From contig NZ_JAUPEC010000024.1 of NCBI RefSeq assembly GCF_030551755.1, positions 1 through 64,000 on the forward strand: a stretch of DNA of 64,000 nt, given 5' to 3'. The notes beneath the pieces are model-generated. The model saw only the letters and a list, made by a program, of their open reading frames with translations. It searched no databases and was not told the DNA's origin. This DNA is from Pseudocolwellia sp. AS88. GTDB lineage: Bacteria > Pseudomonadota > Gammaproteobacteria > Enterobacterales > Alteromonadaceae. Of this stretch, positions 40,235 through 49,456 are shown in pieces (position 1 is the stretch's first letter; every line of letters begins with the position of its first letter). Made by a program: the position numbers and the translations under genes.

Positions 40235-40804
40235 TTACTTAGACGCTCTTGAAACGTAGTCGCCTGTTCTTGTATCAACTTTAACAACTTCGCCAATTTG
40301 CACAAATAAAGGTACACGAATTACAGCACCAGTAGATAAAGTTGCCGGTTTACCGCCAGTTCCTGCAGTATCGCCTTTCAAGCCGGGATCAGTTTCTGTG
40401 ATTTCAATTTCTACAAAGTTAGGTGGTGTTACTGAAATTGGAGAATTATTCCACAATGTAATCGTACAAAGATCACCTTCAACTAACCATTTAGTCGCAT
40501 CGGCAACTGCTTTATCGTCTGCAGCAACTTGCTCAAACGTTTCATTATTCATAAAATGCCAGAATTCACCATCAGCATACAAATAAGCAAGTTCTATATC
40601 CATTACATCTGCGCCTTCAACTGAGTCGCCAGATTTAAATGTTTTTTCAAGAACTTTGCCAGAAATAAGCTTACGAATTTTCACTCGGTTGAATGCTTGA
40701 CCTTTACCAGGTTTAACAATTTCGTTTTCAAGAATGTTACAAGGTTCGCCATCAAGCATGATTTTTAAACCTGCTTTGAATTGGTTTGTACTAAAATTAG
40801 CCAT
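40235..40804 (-). CDS. efp: Elongation factor P
   Basis: Rescues ribosomes stalled at polyproline stretches. Three beta-barrel domains fill the 189 residues. The modified residue is Lys34 in [10 protein letters not shown], the site of beta-lysylation in EpmA/EpmB organisms. It is divergent from epmB across 35 bp, confirming the lysylation route. EpmA is not in this window. Confidence 0.97.
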   Translation of the reverse strand: MANFSTNQFKAGLKIMLDGEPCNILENEIVKPGKGQAFNRVKIRKLISGKVLEKTFKSGDSVEGADVMDIELAYLYADGEFWHFMNNETFEQVAADDKAVADATKWLVEGDLCTITLWNNSPISVTPPNFVEIEITETDPGLKGDTAGTGGKPATLSTGAVIRVPLFVQIGEVVKVDTRTGDYVSRASK

Positions 40805-40839
40805 GATAATTGTGCTCTATATAAATACTGAGATTTTTA

Positions 40840-41856
40840 ATGCCGCAAATAATAACCCAAATAGCCAATAAAATGCACATTTCTTGGCAAAAAGAATTGG
40901 CAAATGTTGTAACTGACCCTAAAGAGTTACTAGAATTACTTTCAATTGATGCAAATAAGTACTTACAACACTTCAAAGCAAGACAGTTATTTCCTGTAAG
41001 AGTGCCCCGACCTTTTATTGATAAAATGATAAAAGGCGACATAAACGATCCTTTATTAAAACAAGTCATGCCGTTAAATAATGAATTTTTAGTGACTGAT
41101 GGCTTTTCAACAGATCCGTTAGAAGAGCACGATACTGTTGCAAAGGGTTTACTACACAAATACAAACATCGAGTGTTAATGATTGTAAAAGCAGGATGTG
41201 CGATTAATTGTCGATACTGCTTTAGACGACACTTTCCCTATCAAGACAACAGCCCAAGTAAAGCCGACTGGCAAGAAGCCTTAAGCTACATTGCTGAGCA
41301 TACCGAAATCAACGAAGTTATTTTTAGTGGCGGCGATCCACTGATGGCAAATGACGGACATTTACGTTGGTTAGTTGAGCAAATAGAAAACATCAGCCAT
41401 GTGAAACGTTTGCGACTTCATACGCGACTCCCTGTTGTTATTCCTCAACGTATAACGCCAGCATTGGTTAATTTATTAGAAAGCAGCCGCTTGAAAGCAA
41501 CAATAGTCCTGCATATTAATCATCCAAATGAGATTAATACCGAACTAGATAATGCGCTAGCACCTTTAATAACAGCCCGTATCCCCTTATTTAATCAAAG
41601 TGTTTTACTTAAAGGCATAAATGATGACGCGCAGATATTATCTGCACTCAGTGAAAAATTATTTGATAGCGGCATTCAACCTTATTACCTACACATGTTT
41701 GATAAAGTGCAAGGTGTTGCGCATTTTGAAGTTGATGAACAAGTAGCCATTAATATTGTAAATGAAACGATGGCAATTTTACCCGGTTTTTTAATGCCTA
41801 AATTAGTAAGAGAAATTGCGGGTGAAGCTAACAAAACCCCTATTAATTTGACATAA
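40840..41856 (+). CDS. epmB: EF-P beta-lysylation protein EpmB
   Basis: Radical SAM lysine 2,3-aminomutase-like enzyme that converts alpha-lysine to (R)-beta-lysine for attachment to EF-P Lys34. The CxxxCxxC motif is at Cys120, Cys124 and Cys127 (GCAINCRYCFRR), and the PLP-binding region lies in the second half. The 338 residues match E. coli EpmB (342) and are shorter than clostridial aminomutases. It shares a 35-bp divergent promoter region with efp. Confidence 0.95.
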   Translation: MPQIITQIANKMHISWQKELANVVTDPKELLELLSIDANKYLQHFKARQLFPVRVPRPFIDKMIKGDINDPLLKQVMPLNNEFLVTDGFSTDPLEEHDTVAKGLLHKYKHRVLMIVKAGCAINCRYCFRRHFPYQDNSPSKADWQEALSYIAEHTEINEVIFSGGDPLMANDGHLRWLVEQIENISHVKRLRLHTRLPVVIPQRITPALVNLLESSRLKATIVLHINHPNEINTELDNALAPLITARIPLFNQSVLLKGINDDAQILSALSEKLFDSGIQPYYLHMFDKVQGVAHFEVDEQVAINIVNETMAILPGFLMPKLVREIAGEANKTPINLT

Positions 41857-41899
41857 TACGCACAAAATATATTTACCAAAAAACAAAGAGCTTAAATTC

Positions 41900-42202
41900 A
41901 TGACCAGCACTGTAAATCAACAATTACTTGATAACATTTCATTAGTTTTAAAAAAATCGTTAGCTGCAGATGCAACACTAGCTGATTTAAGAGAGAAAAC
42001 ACAAGCAGGCTTTGAAGCGGTATTTAAAAAAGAAGCAGGCTTTAATTGTACAGCTAATACTTTTCAACCTTATGTTGAAGAAGTTGCAGACGAATTTATC
42101 TTATGGCAAAAAAACCAAGATCAAAAATTACTTATTAACATAGTGAAAAAAATTGAGCAGCTTTTTATCGTACTAGGTAGCTTTGAAGAAAGTTATAAAT
42201 AA
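41900..42202 (+). CDS. Small conserved-looking protein of unknown function downstream of epmB
   Basis: I do not recognise this 100-residue protein. It is mostly helical by composition, acidic, and has no signal peptide or membrane segment. It contains one Cys (FNCTAN) and a Trp in EFILWQKNQDQK. It starts 43 bp after epmB on the same strand and could be co-transcribed. A hairpin follows. Codon use looks like its neighbours, so I consider it a true gene. Confidence 0.7.
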   Translation: MTSTVNQQLLDNISLVLKKSLAADATLADLREKTQAGFEAVFKKEAGFNCTANTFQPYVEEVADEFILWQKNQDQKLLINIVKKIEQLFIVLGSFEESYK

Positions 42203-42213
42203 GCTTTCCTCAC

Positions 42214-42255
42214 TGACTTCATTCCATAACAACACTTTATTATGAAATGAAGTCA
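42214..42255. terminator. Hairpin between the 100-residue gene and the GGDEF-EAL gene
   Basis: GACTTCATT pairs with AATGAAGTC, with an inner ATAA/TTAT helix and a small internal loop. It lies between convergent genes, so it may stop both transcripts. There is no strong T-run. Confidence 0.55.
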
Positions 42256-42311
42256 ACTTGCTAAACATTCATATTAGATTATGGTGCTAACCTTGAATCG
42301 TTATTGAATTC

Positions 42312-45300
42312 TTACTTCTGTTTAACAAAATGAGAAAACTCATTTTCCGGCATCGGACGCCCTAAGAAATACCCTTGCCCATAATCACACTCAAGCGCCT
42401 TTAAAAAGTCTAGCTGCTCTTGAGTTTCAATACCTTCAGCAACAACACGTAAACCCAGTTTTTTAGCCATCAATAAAATCGTCTCAACTAGAGTTTCTAC
42501 TGACGCATCTTTACCTATGTCATCGACAAAGCTTCGATCAATCTTAATAATATCTACAGGAAACTTTATTAAATAACTCAATGATGAGTAACCAGTACCA
42601 AAATCGTCTATTGCTATTTTGACTCCATACCCTTTCAATGTATTTAAAACATCCAAAGCCTTTTCAGAGTCACTTGTTAGTAACCTTTCTGTTATTTCAA
42701 TCGTAATATTTAACTCTTGGCTTAGCTCTTTAATACACACCATCCAATTTTCTAGTGCTTTATCTTTCGTATGAAAAATACGAGGTGAAATATTAATTGC
42801 TAACCCAATATTATGACCATTTTGGTTAATTGAAATAAGTTGTTGCGCCGAGTTTTGTAGCATAGCTAAATCTATTTTATTGATTAAACCCGACTCTTCT
42901 GCCAATTCAATAAATTCTACAGGAGGTACGAATGTTCCATCATCTTTTTGCCATCTGGCTAAAGACTCACTCTTACAAACGGTATTCGTATTTAAATCAA
43001 GAATAGGTTGAAAATAAGGAATGATTTTATTGGCATCAATAACGGCAATTAAATCATTAAGTTGATTATGCCGATATTCCGATTTAACTTGCATTTCAGT
43101 TGTATAAAACTGACAGCCATTTCTTCCACTGCCTTTAACTTCATACATAGCTTGATCGGCTTTTTGAATTAATGACGCAGCATCAACACCATCTTCAGGA
43201 TAAATGGCAATACCAATACTTGCACTACAATATAAAAACTTGTCATCAATGTCGTAACTTTTTTGCATCGCCTCATGAATCTTATCGCTGATGTGTATAG
43301 CATCTGATAATTTATGAATGTCTGAAATGATAACCCCAAATTCATCACCGCTTAATCGCGATACCGTGTCATAATCACGTACACTATGTTTAACTCTATT
43401 TGCAGCAGAAACTAGTAATTTGTCGCCTACCTGATGCCCATGATTATCATTAATATCTTTAAACCTATCTAAGTCGATAAAAAGCACAGCCACTTTATTA
43501 TTTTTTCTTGCAGCTATTTCCATCGCGTTTTCTAAACGGTCATTAAATAAAACTCGATTAGGTAAATTAGTTAGAGCATCGTATGTGGCTTGATGTTCTA
43601 TAATTTTTCCACTCAGCACTTTATCTGTTACATCTTGCATAGTGCCCGTTAAAACATCTTTCATATCTTTTTTAGATACGTTCATGATGACACGAAGCCA
43701 GTCTTTAACTTCTTTATCAGACACTAACTCTAAATCAAGCTCAAAGTGTTTATGAGTAAGAAAAGCTTGTTCTATGCTATTTTTCAACTCATTAAATTCC
43801 GACGTATCGAATAGGTCAGAGACGTCATCTAAAACAAAGGGACGAAAATCTAACGGTTTACCTAATAAACGTGATGATTGCTTGGACCAATCAATAAACT
43901 GTAAATCTTTATCTAGCTTCCATCCGCCTATTTTTGCTACTTGTCCTACATTTTCAAGTAACTCTTGGTTCGTTAAAATAGTTGCTTGAAGTTTTAGTTG
44001 TTCATTTTGTTGTCTAATACGAACCACGGCAAAGACACATATAATCAACGTTGATAGGATTAAGATCATTCTAAAAATGATAATATTAATTTCGGTATTA
44101 TTAATCGTTTTAGGTGTAGCGGCCAACTGCCATGTACCCGCACCAACATTAATAGCTATTTGAATATTATCTGGATTATCAAAAGTAGCCTGTTCACCAA
44201 AAAAAACAGCGCTTTCCCCCCCTTCTATATCAATACTGCGTATCGCCAAATTAAAGTACTTAGTTGTAGCTAGAACACCTGACCTAAGATATAACATGTC
44301 TGAATCCAGTGGCGCAGAAATAATCCCCCATAAATTACGGTCGTCTCCTTTACCTGTATAAATAGGAGCTCTACCAATAAATGCCTTACCTCCTTGAACT
44401 AATAGAACCGGGCCAGCAACCAATAATCGCCCAGTATTAGTCACTTGCATTACCATCTGCTTTTGAGCGACATTTTTACGGTAATCAAGCCCTATCGCCT
44501 TTTCATTGCCTTTTAAAGGATATACATAATTAACAACTAAACCTTTAGCTGCAGCAAAGTTGATAAGCATGGGTTCTTTTTTAAATATCTCTTGTGCATA
44601 ATTACTAAAATCATCTTGATCTAAATTAGGTTCAGCAGAGATATAAGCAGCAAAGCCACTTAACATAGATAAATTTGTTTGTAAGTCTCTTTCAAGTTTG
44701 GCACTAATTGAAGTTAACTGTCTGTAAAGATTTAATTTATTCTTTTGGGCATGGTCTTTATTAAGTATTTTTACAACTTGCAAATCAATAACATATGAAA
44801 ACAAGAAAAGGCATGTAATAGCTAATAATATGCTACGTTTATTCCATGAAATATACATACCAATAACAAGAAGGATTAGTATAAAAAATAAGATAAAACT
44901 AAATGATAAATTTGTTGCTTCATTAAATTTATCAAAAAAGAATTCTTCTTCAACTAGATGAGAATTGACAATCCCCAGTTTTCGTAAACTGTCGTTCATC
45001 GCAATCCAACGATTAGGATCGATTTCGCCAATTGACTGCTCAGGGTAATTTATTAATGAGTCAACTATTTCAGCATAAGCCAGGTTGTAACCATAAAGAT
45101 CTTCATATTTGTATGCATAGCGAGGCAAGTCGTTAACTATTCTATTAATCAGTTCTTTTTTATGGCTTAACGCATACTTCCAACCCTTTTTAGACGCTGA
45201 GATAAAATTAGCGACAAGCTCTGGGTCTCTTTGGGTTAGCTGCAAAGAAGTAAATAACGTATCCCCATAAAAACTCGCACCAAAATCTATTGGGTCTAAT

Positions 45301-45890
45301 TTATTAAGAATGATTCCTTTTTCTTTAGCTTTAAAAGAAATATAAACTTCATGTGTAAATACAGCATCTACTTCCTTATTAATTAATGCATCTATAGGTT
45401 CTGAGGTATTTACAAAATCAATCTTATTAAGATCATAGCCATGAGCAATAAACAGTGCTTCAATCTCAGCTTGACCAGAACTTATGGATGTAGCTCCAAT
45501 GCGTAATTTAGATAGTTGTAAGAGATCCTCTATGGGGGTATCTGAAAGAGAATATGCAGCATATTGGCTTCGTTGAAATATTGAGGATAAAACCACAACG
45601 TCTAAACCATGATCTTTTGCAGTGAGAATATCAACGCCTCCTATGGCGAAGTCAGCATTCCCATTTTGTATTTCGCCCACCGCAGATACAAATGTGCCAT
45701 CAGGCCGAGTTATGGATTTTATATCTAAATCTATACCAACATCTTTGTAGTAACCTTGCCAAAGTGCCGCATAATAACCCGCGAATTGAAATTCATGTTC
45801 CCATTTCAGCTGCAAGACCACTTTATCTGAAGAAGATGCTTGCGACATCATCACGCAGAGAAGAATCATTCCATAGAAAATTTTATACAT
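42312..45890 (-). CDS. NMT1/THI5-CHASE-PAS-GGDEF-EAL sensor for cyclic di-GMP
   Basis: A 1192-residue membrane sensor. A signal peptide (about 1-21) leads into a periplasmic NMT1/THI5-like binding domain (about 25-300), then two close membrane helices (about 325-372). A CHASE domain follows (about 395-600), then another helix (about 612-634), a PAS domain (about 650-760), GGDEF (about 770-930) and EAL (about 945-1190). The cyclase motif reads SGDEF and an RxxD inhibitory site lies five residues before it. The EAL motif reads ESL, but the other phosphodiesterase residues (DDFGTGYSSL, VAEGIE, QGYFLGRP) are intact, so both activities may be real. The ligand may be a pyrimidine-like or other small molecule. 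Confidence 0.9.
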   Translation of the reverse strand: MYKIFYGMILLCVMMSQASSSDKVVLQLKWEHEFQFAGYYAALWQGYYKDVGIDLDIKSITRPDGTFVSAVGEIQNGNADFAIGGVDILTAKDHGLDVVVLSSIFQRSQYAAYSLSDTPIEDLLQLSKLRIGATSISSGQAEIEALFIAHGYDLNKIDFVNTSEPIDALINKEVDAVFTHEVYISFKAKEKGIILNKLDPIDFGASFYGDTLFTSLQLTQRDPELVANFISASKKGWKYALSHKKELINRIVNDLPRYAYKYEDLYGYNLAYAEIVDSLINYPEQSIGEIDPNRWIAMNDSLRKLGIVNSHLVEEEFFFDKFNEATNLSFSFILFFILILLVIGMYISWNKRSILLAITCLFLFSYVIDLQVVKILNKDHAQKNKLNLYRQLTSISAKLERDLQTNLSMLSGFAAYISAEPNLDQDDFSNYAQEIFKKEPMLINFAAAKGLVVNYVYPLKGNEKAIGLDYRKNVAQKQMVMQVTNTGRLLVAGPVLLVQGGKAFIGRAPIYTGKGDDRNLWGIISAPLDSDMLYLRSGVLATTKYFNLAIRSIDIEGGESAVFFGEQATFDNPDNIQIAINVGAGTWQLAATPKTINNTEINIIIFRMILILSTLIICVFAVVRIRQQNEQLKLQATILTNQELLENVGQVAKIGGWKLDKDLQFIDWSKQSSRLLGKPLDFRPFVLDDVSDLFDTSEFNELKNSIEQAFLTHKHFELDLELVSDKEVKDWLRVIMNVSKKDMKDVLTGTMQDVTDKVLSGKIIEHQATYDALTNLPNRVLFNDRLENAMEIAARKNNKVAVLFIDLDRFKDINDNHGHQVGDKLLVSAANRVKHSVRDYDTVSRLSGDEFGVIISDIHKLSDAIHISDKIHEAMQKSYDIDDKFLYCSASIGIAIYPEDGVDAASLIQKADQAMYEVKGSGRNGCQFYTTEMQVKSEYRHNQLNDLIAVIDANKIIPYFQPILDLNTNTVCKSESLARWQKDDGTFVPPVEFIELAEESGLINKIDLAMLQNSAQQLISINQNGHNIGLAINISPRIFHTKDKALENWMVCIKELSQELNITIEITERLLTSDSEKALDVLNTLKGYGVKIAIDDFGTGYSSLSYLIKFPVDIIKIDRSFVDDIGKDASVETLVETILLMAKKLGLRVVAEGIETQEQLDFLKALECDYGQGYFLGRPMPENEFSHFVKQK

Positions 45891-46091
45891 TTAACAATAT
45901 CAGATATTTATTAGTTAACTTGATCGTAGCAGAAATTTACACTTTTTGCTTTTTTGTTGAGCAATGTTCAATGATTTATATAGCGATGAAGTCAACCAGT
46001 TCAGTGCTTAAATTTATAATATTAGCGCTAGATGTAAACTAGATTTAATGAAGTAGAGAAAAGGTAAGAAATACTAGAGATAGTCATTTAT

Positions 46092-46121
46092 ACCTCTATA
46101 CCAAATTAACGGCATAGAGGT
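46092..46121 (-). terminator. Hairpin after the DUF3016 gene
   Basis: ACCTCTAT (46092-46099) pairs with ATAGAGGT (46114-46121), with an inner CC/GG pair. It begins 8 bases after the minus-strand stop. The rest of the 45891-46129 gap shows nothing. Confidence 0.55.
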
Positions 46122-46129
46122 TCGTGGTT

Positions 46130-46627
46130 TTAATCGATTTTGTCTGGTACGAATGTATTTTTAAACCATTTGTCTATCATACGTTTTTCGTAATAAAGGA
46201 CGCTGTTTGATTTATAAGAAGATGAAGAAGTCATAAAGCCCATATCTTTTAAATCCACATCTCCGGAGGCTGCAATACTTTTATCGGTATTGATTAACTC
46301 ATAGCTAAACTCTATACGAGGAATGTAAATATCTTTAACAATACGGACTTGTTGCATACTAGAAAAACGAACATCACCGGCTAAATCAACATTCGTTACA
46401 TTAATTTTAAGTGTTTTCCCTTCAGGTAACTTTTCACTTAATTTGGCAAAGTGTTTTTCAAAATTTTTAAATATTCTTTCTTTAAAATGCTTTCTATTTT
46501 CGTTACCTGAGCGAACATCAGTATATTTATCGGGCTCTGTCCAGATGACTTCAGACTCACCTGCTGTGGCACTTCCTATAGTAGTGAGTAAAAAGAATGG
46601 TATTAAAGATATTTTTAATATTTTCAT
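46130..46627 (-). CDS. DUF3016 exported protein
   Basis: A 165-residue protein with a signal peptide (about 1-22, ending TAG/ES). The DUF3016 pattern is clear: VIWTEPDKYTDVRSGNENRKHFKERIFKNF, then LPEGKTLKINVTNVDLAGDV and DIYIPRIEFSYELI. DUF3016 proteins occur in gammaproteobacteria, and their function is not known. Likely periplasmic. No operon partner is visible, because the next minus-strand gene is 241 bp upstream. Confidence 0.85.
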   Translation of the reverse strand: MKILKISLIPFFLLTTIGSATAGESEVIWTEPDKYTDVRSGNENRKHFKERIFKNFEKHFAKLSEKLPEGKTLKINVTNVDLAGDVRFSSMQQVRIVKDIYIPRIEFSYELINTDKSIAASGDVDLKDMGFMTSSSSYKSNSVLYYEKRMIDKWFKNTFVPDKID

Positions 46628-46868
46628 ATTACCTCCAAAAAAAGTCTGTTGTTATTTAAGTGAACTTTGCAGCAATGTATTCAATTTTAAAGTTTTACTT
46701 AGATGTTGCCATTAACCGTTTTTGTTATACATAAAACGTCTCATGCAATGGAACTTTTCTATCTAAATCACCCTTTATAAAAATAGCTTAACTTTACTGA
46801 CATTATTTAGTAAGTAATTTCATTACTGAAAATGTAATCAAGTGCTACCAACTACACTGAAAAGGACA

Positions 46869-47339
46869 TTATTTTTCCGTAATTAATGCTTCTACCTGAC
46901 ACATATTTTGCGCGCAAACTTGTGTTAAGTTCTTTGCTTGAACATCGCAGTTATTTTGTGGAATTGATTTACCCTCAAAATCTTTTCTCAATTCCTTCAT
47001 TAATAAAGATGCACCAATCGTATTTACAGCGACTACGCAATTCAAACCAACTTCTTTTGTATCAATTAGCACACATTGTGCTGAATTCACGCAGGTAACG
47101 TTTTTAACGATAATATTTTTATAGCGTGTTAGCTTATCTAGATTCACCTTGTCTTTATCAACAAAAGTTAATTGTGCTTTAGGAGAGCTTTGTTCTGTAG
47201 CATTAAGCTTTTCTTGGTTTAGCTTATTTTTAAGAGCAGTTGTTGCAGCTTCGTTTTCTTTAAGTGCATAACCTAAGCTTAGTAATACAACTACAAACCC
47301 AAAGCAAACAATCCCCATAATTGTTAACCATTTATACAT
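46869..47339 (-). CDS. Membrane-anchored Cys-rich protein of unknown function
   Basis: Not recognised. The 156 residues have one N-terminal membrane helix (about 6-25), a Lys/Glu/Gln-rich linker, and a periplasmic C-terminal half. That half has six cysteines (NVTCVNSAQCVL, GLNCVVA, NNCDVQ, QVCAQNMCQV), consistent with disulfides in the oxidising periplasm. It is placed between DUF3016 and the repeat region beside benE. It could be an orphan of this lineage. Confidence 0.65.
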   Translation of the reverse strand: MYKWLTIMGIVCFGFVVVLLSLGYALKENEAATTALKNKLNQEKLNATEQSSPKAQLTFVDKDKVNLDKLTRYKNIIVKNVTCVNSAQCVLIDTKEVGLNCVVAVNTIGASLLMKELRKDFEGKSIPQNNCDVQAKNLTQVCAQNMCQVEALITEK

Positions 47340-47354
47340 TATTAAGCCCCTAAC

Positions 47355-47643
47355 TTATCGACAGAATTCATTCATTATAAATAAAGTTATTATTCCTGCA
47401 ATTAATCCCGTGACATAGAACCTGTTAACCATTGGCACATTTTCATGCCTCTTATTTATTCCTGCAATCAATCCCACAATATAGAACCTGTTAACCATTG
47501 AAACATTTTATGCCTCTATCTATTCCTCCAATCAATCCCGCAATATAAAACCTGCTACCATTTGCACATTTTCATGTCTGTTAATTACCGACGAAATACG
47601 TTCATTATAAATAAAGTAAATATTCCTGCAATCAAGCCCCACA
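47355..47643. repeat. Decayed tandem repeats derived from the benE 3' end
   Basis: A unit starting TTCCTGCAAT occurs at 47393, 47459, 47523 (TTCCTCCAAT) and 47633, the last inside benE. The first three are spaced 66 and 64 bases and share CAATATARAACCTG and CACATTTTCATG-type segments. The outermost copy, read on the minus strand, encodes GLIAGIITLFIMNEFCR and a stop. This is nearly the benE C-terminus (GLIAGIFTLFIMNVFRR and a stop). The region therefore looks like a duplicated gene tail plus expanded short repeats. Confidence 0.8.
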
Positions 47644-48760
47644 TTACTGAACTAATACCCAACATGCTCAAGTCTGATGCTGTGACTAAAAAGGTGATCA
47701 TTGACGCTTCCAGATAATGCTCATCCGATAAAGATTGTTTAATACTATTTGTGATAGTACCAAATAAGGCCAATCCCGCTAGTGCAAAAATTAGTGCGGC
47801 TGGAAATGTAGAAAACACTCCAATGAGGTAACCAGAAAAAATCCCCATAAGAATATAAAAAATGCCTCCAGCAACAGCTGACCAATAACGTTTATTAGGA
47901 TCTGCGTCTACATCTTCACTCATGCACAAAGCCGCAGTTATCGCAGCTAAATTTAAAGAATAACCACCAAAAGGTGCTGCAACTACATTTGCTAGCCCTG
48001 TAAAGCTCAGTATTTTTGAAATGGGCGCTTTATATCCATGTGCTTTTAACACAGCAATTCCAGGTAAATTTTGTGCTGCTATAGTTACAATAAAAAGAGG
48101 AATACCAACACCAAGCACACTCTGCATAGTGAAATTGGGTGCTATGTATGTAAGCCCAACAAAAGTAAATTTGGCATCATTAGGTAGGATCAGACCTGTT
48201 TGATCCGCAACGATTACACCAGCAGCTAATACAAACAACATAGTGTATTTAGGAAAAACACGCTTACTAACAAGATAAACAATAAACATAACCATAATAA
48301 GAAAAGGCTGTGTATTCATTTGATCAAATACACCTATTCCAAAATTAACTAAAACACCTGCTAACATCGCTGTTGCCAATTGAAAAGGGATTTTATTCAT
48401 CAGCTTTTCAAACCAACCGGTTACACCACATAAGAATATGAGTACGGCAGAAAAGATAAAACCTGCAACAGCTTCATTTATCGTGAGCCCTTGGGCATTA
48501 CCAATTAATAATGCTGCACCAGGAGTCGACCAAGCAACTAAAATAGGAATACGATAAAAATATGATAGCGCTATGCTACTAATGCCTAGCGATAAACCTA
48601 AAGTAAATAGCCAACTAGCAGCAAGATTAGCATCACCACCAAAATTAATAACCATTTGATAAATAAGCGCAATAGAGCTTGTAAAACCAATTAGAACAGC
48701 AACAAAACCAGCAAGAGTAGCGTTTAATACTCGATTGACTAACAAAGACCAGACTCCCAT
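47585..48760 (-). CDS. BenE/YdcO-family transporter
   Basis: Inner-membrane transporter of the benzoate:H+ symporter (BenE) family, 391 residues with about 12 hydrophobic helices. Family-like segments are AGFVAVLIGFTSSIALIYQ at the start and ITAALCMSEDVDADPNKRYWSAVAGGIFYILMGIFSG in the second half. It is divergent from an XRE-cupin regulator, the same pairing as ydcO/ydcN (sutR) in E. coli, so it is closer to YdcO than to a benzoate pathway gene. No benzoate catabolic genes are nearby. The substrate is unknown. Confidence 0.88.
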   Translation of the reverse strand: MGVWSLLVNRVLNATLAGFVAVLIGFTSSIALIYQMVINFGGDANLAASWLFTLGLSLGISSIALSYFYRIPILVAWSTPGAALLIGNAQGLTINEAVAGFIFSAVLIFLCGVTGWFEKLMNKIPFQLATAMLAGVLVNFGIGVFDQMNTQPFLIMVMFIVYLVSKRVFPKYTMLFVLAAGVIVADQTGLILPNDAKFTFVGLTYIAPNFTMQSVLGVGIPLFIVTIAAQNLPGIAVLKAHGYKAPISKILSFTGLANVVAAPFGGYSLNLAAITAALCMSEDVDADPNKRYWSAVAGGIFYILMGIFSGYLIGVFSTFPAALIFALAGLALFGTITNSIKQSLSDEHYLEASMITFLVTASDLSMLGISSVMWGLIAGIFTLFIMNVFRR

Positions 48761-48852
48761 AATAAGACGTTTGTATGTTTTAACGTACGCTTGAAAAATA
48801 TTTTAATTATTACTTATAACACCGTGCGCAATAACGCACAAGGAGAATCCAT

Positions 48853-49407
48853 ATTAGCCTTCCTCATAATATTATCGGCCTTCAACTAAAGTCAGCAAGA
48901 AGCAATAAAGGCTGGAGCCTTGATACTACAAGTAAAAATACTGGTGTTTCAAAAGCCATGTTAGGTCAAATTGAACGTGGTGAGTCAAGTCCAACAGTAA
49001 GTAAATTATGGGAAATAGCCAATGGTTTTGCACTACCCTTAACTTATTTCTTTGGTGAATTAGAAAGTAATAATGTAGAGCCTAAAAAACTCATTACGGA
49101 AAAAAGCATCGCTGTTTCTACCTTATTTTCTTTTGATCCGGCAACAAAAAGCGAAATTCTACTATTAACTTTAGAGCCAGCACATCAACATATATCAGTA
49201 CCGCACAGTAAAGGCGTAATAGAACACCTTATTGTTATTGATGGTGAAATGGAATATTTCATTAACAACCAGTGGCATCACTTAAAACAAGGTGAATTTG
49301 TGAAGTTTAACGCAGATGTGGAGCATGGATATCGTAACCTGTCAGCTAAAACAGCAACGTTTCATAATGTGATTTTTTATACGGATGAAGGTAAAAAAAA
49401 CACATAA
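48853..49407 (+). CDS. XRE-cupin transcriptional regulator (SutR/YdcN-like), probable ATT start
   Basis: The HTH_3 domain (about 6-60) is followed by a cupin sensor (about 100-175). An ATG at 48958 would drop the first HTH helices. The frame is open upstream to a stop at 48832 and encodes SLPHNIIGLQLKSARSNKGWSLD, which aligns with family N-termini. No ATG, GTG or TTG occurs there. AAGGAG (48840-48845) is followed after exactly 7 bases by ATT 48853, the likely start. The product would be 184 residues. It is divergent from the BenE-type gene and probably regulates it. In E. coli the relative controls sulfur use. Confidence 0.85.
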   Translation: MSLPHNIIGLQLKSARSNKGWSLDTTSKNTGVSKAMLGQIERGESSPTVSKLWEIANGFALPLTYFFGELESNNVEPKKLITEKSIAVSTLFSFDPATKSEILLLTLEPAHQHISVPHSKGVIEHLIVIDGEMEYFINNQWHHLKQGEFVKFNADVEHGYRNLSAKTATFHNVIFYTDEGKKNT

Positions 49408-49434
49408 AAAAGCCAGTAATTATTACTGGCTTTG
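49408..49434. terminator. Bidirectional terminator between sutR-like gene and tyrS
   Basis: AAAGCCAGTAAT pairs with ATTACTGGCTTT around a minimal loop, flanked by A and T runs and lying between convergent genes. Confidence 0.82.
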
Positions 49435-49456
49435 TATGAAACAATTAAGAGGTGAT

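Noticed and set aside
47355-47643. CRISPR array or regular tandem repeat
   Set aside because: Only three degenerate copies without unique spacers of constant length. The outer copy clearly derives from benE coding sequence.
48853-48957. 5' truncation or pseudogene of the XRE-cupin gene
   Set aside because: The upstream frame is open and family-like, and an AAGGAG is correctly spaced before ATT, so an intact gene with a rare start fits better.
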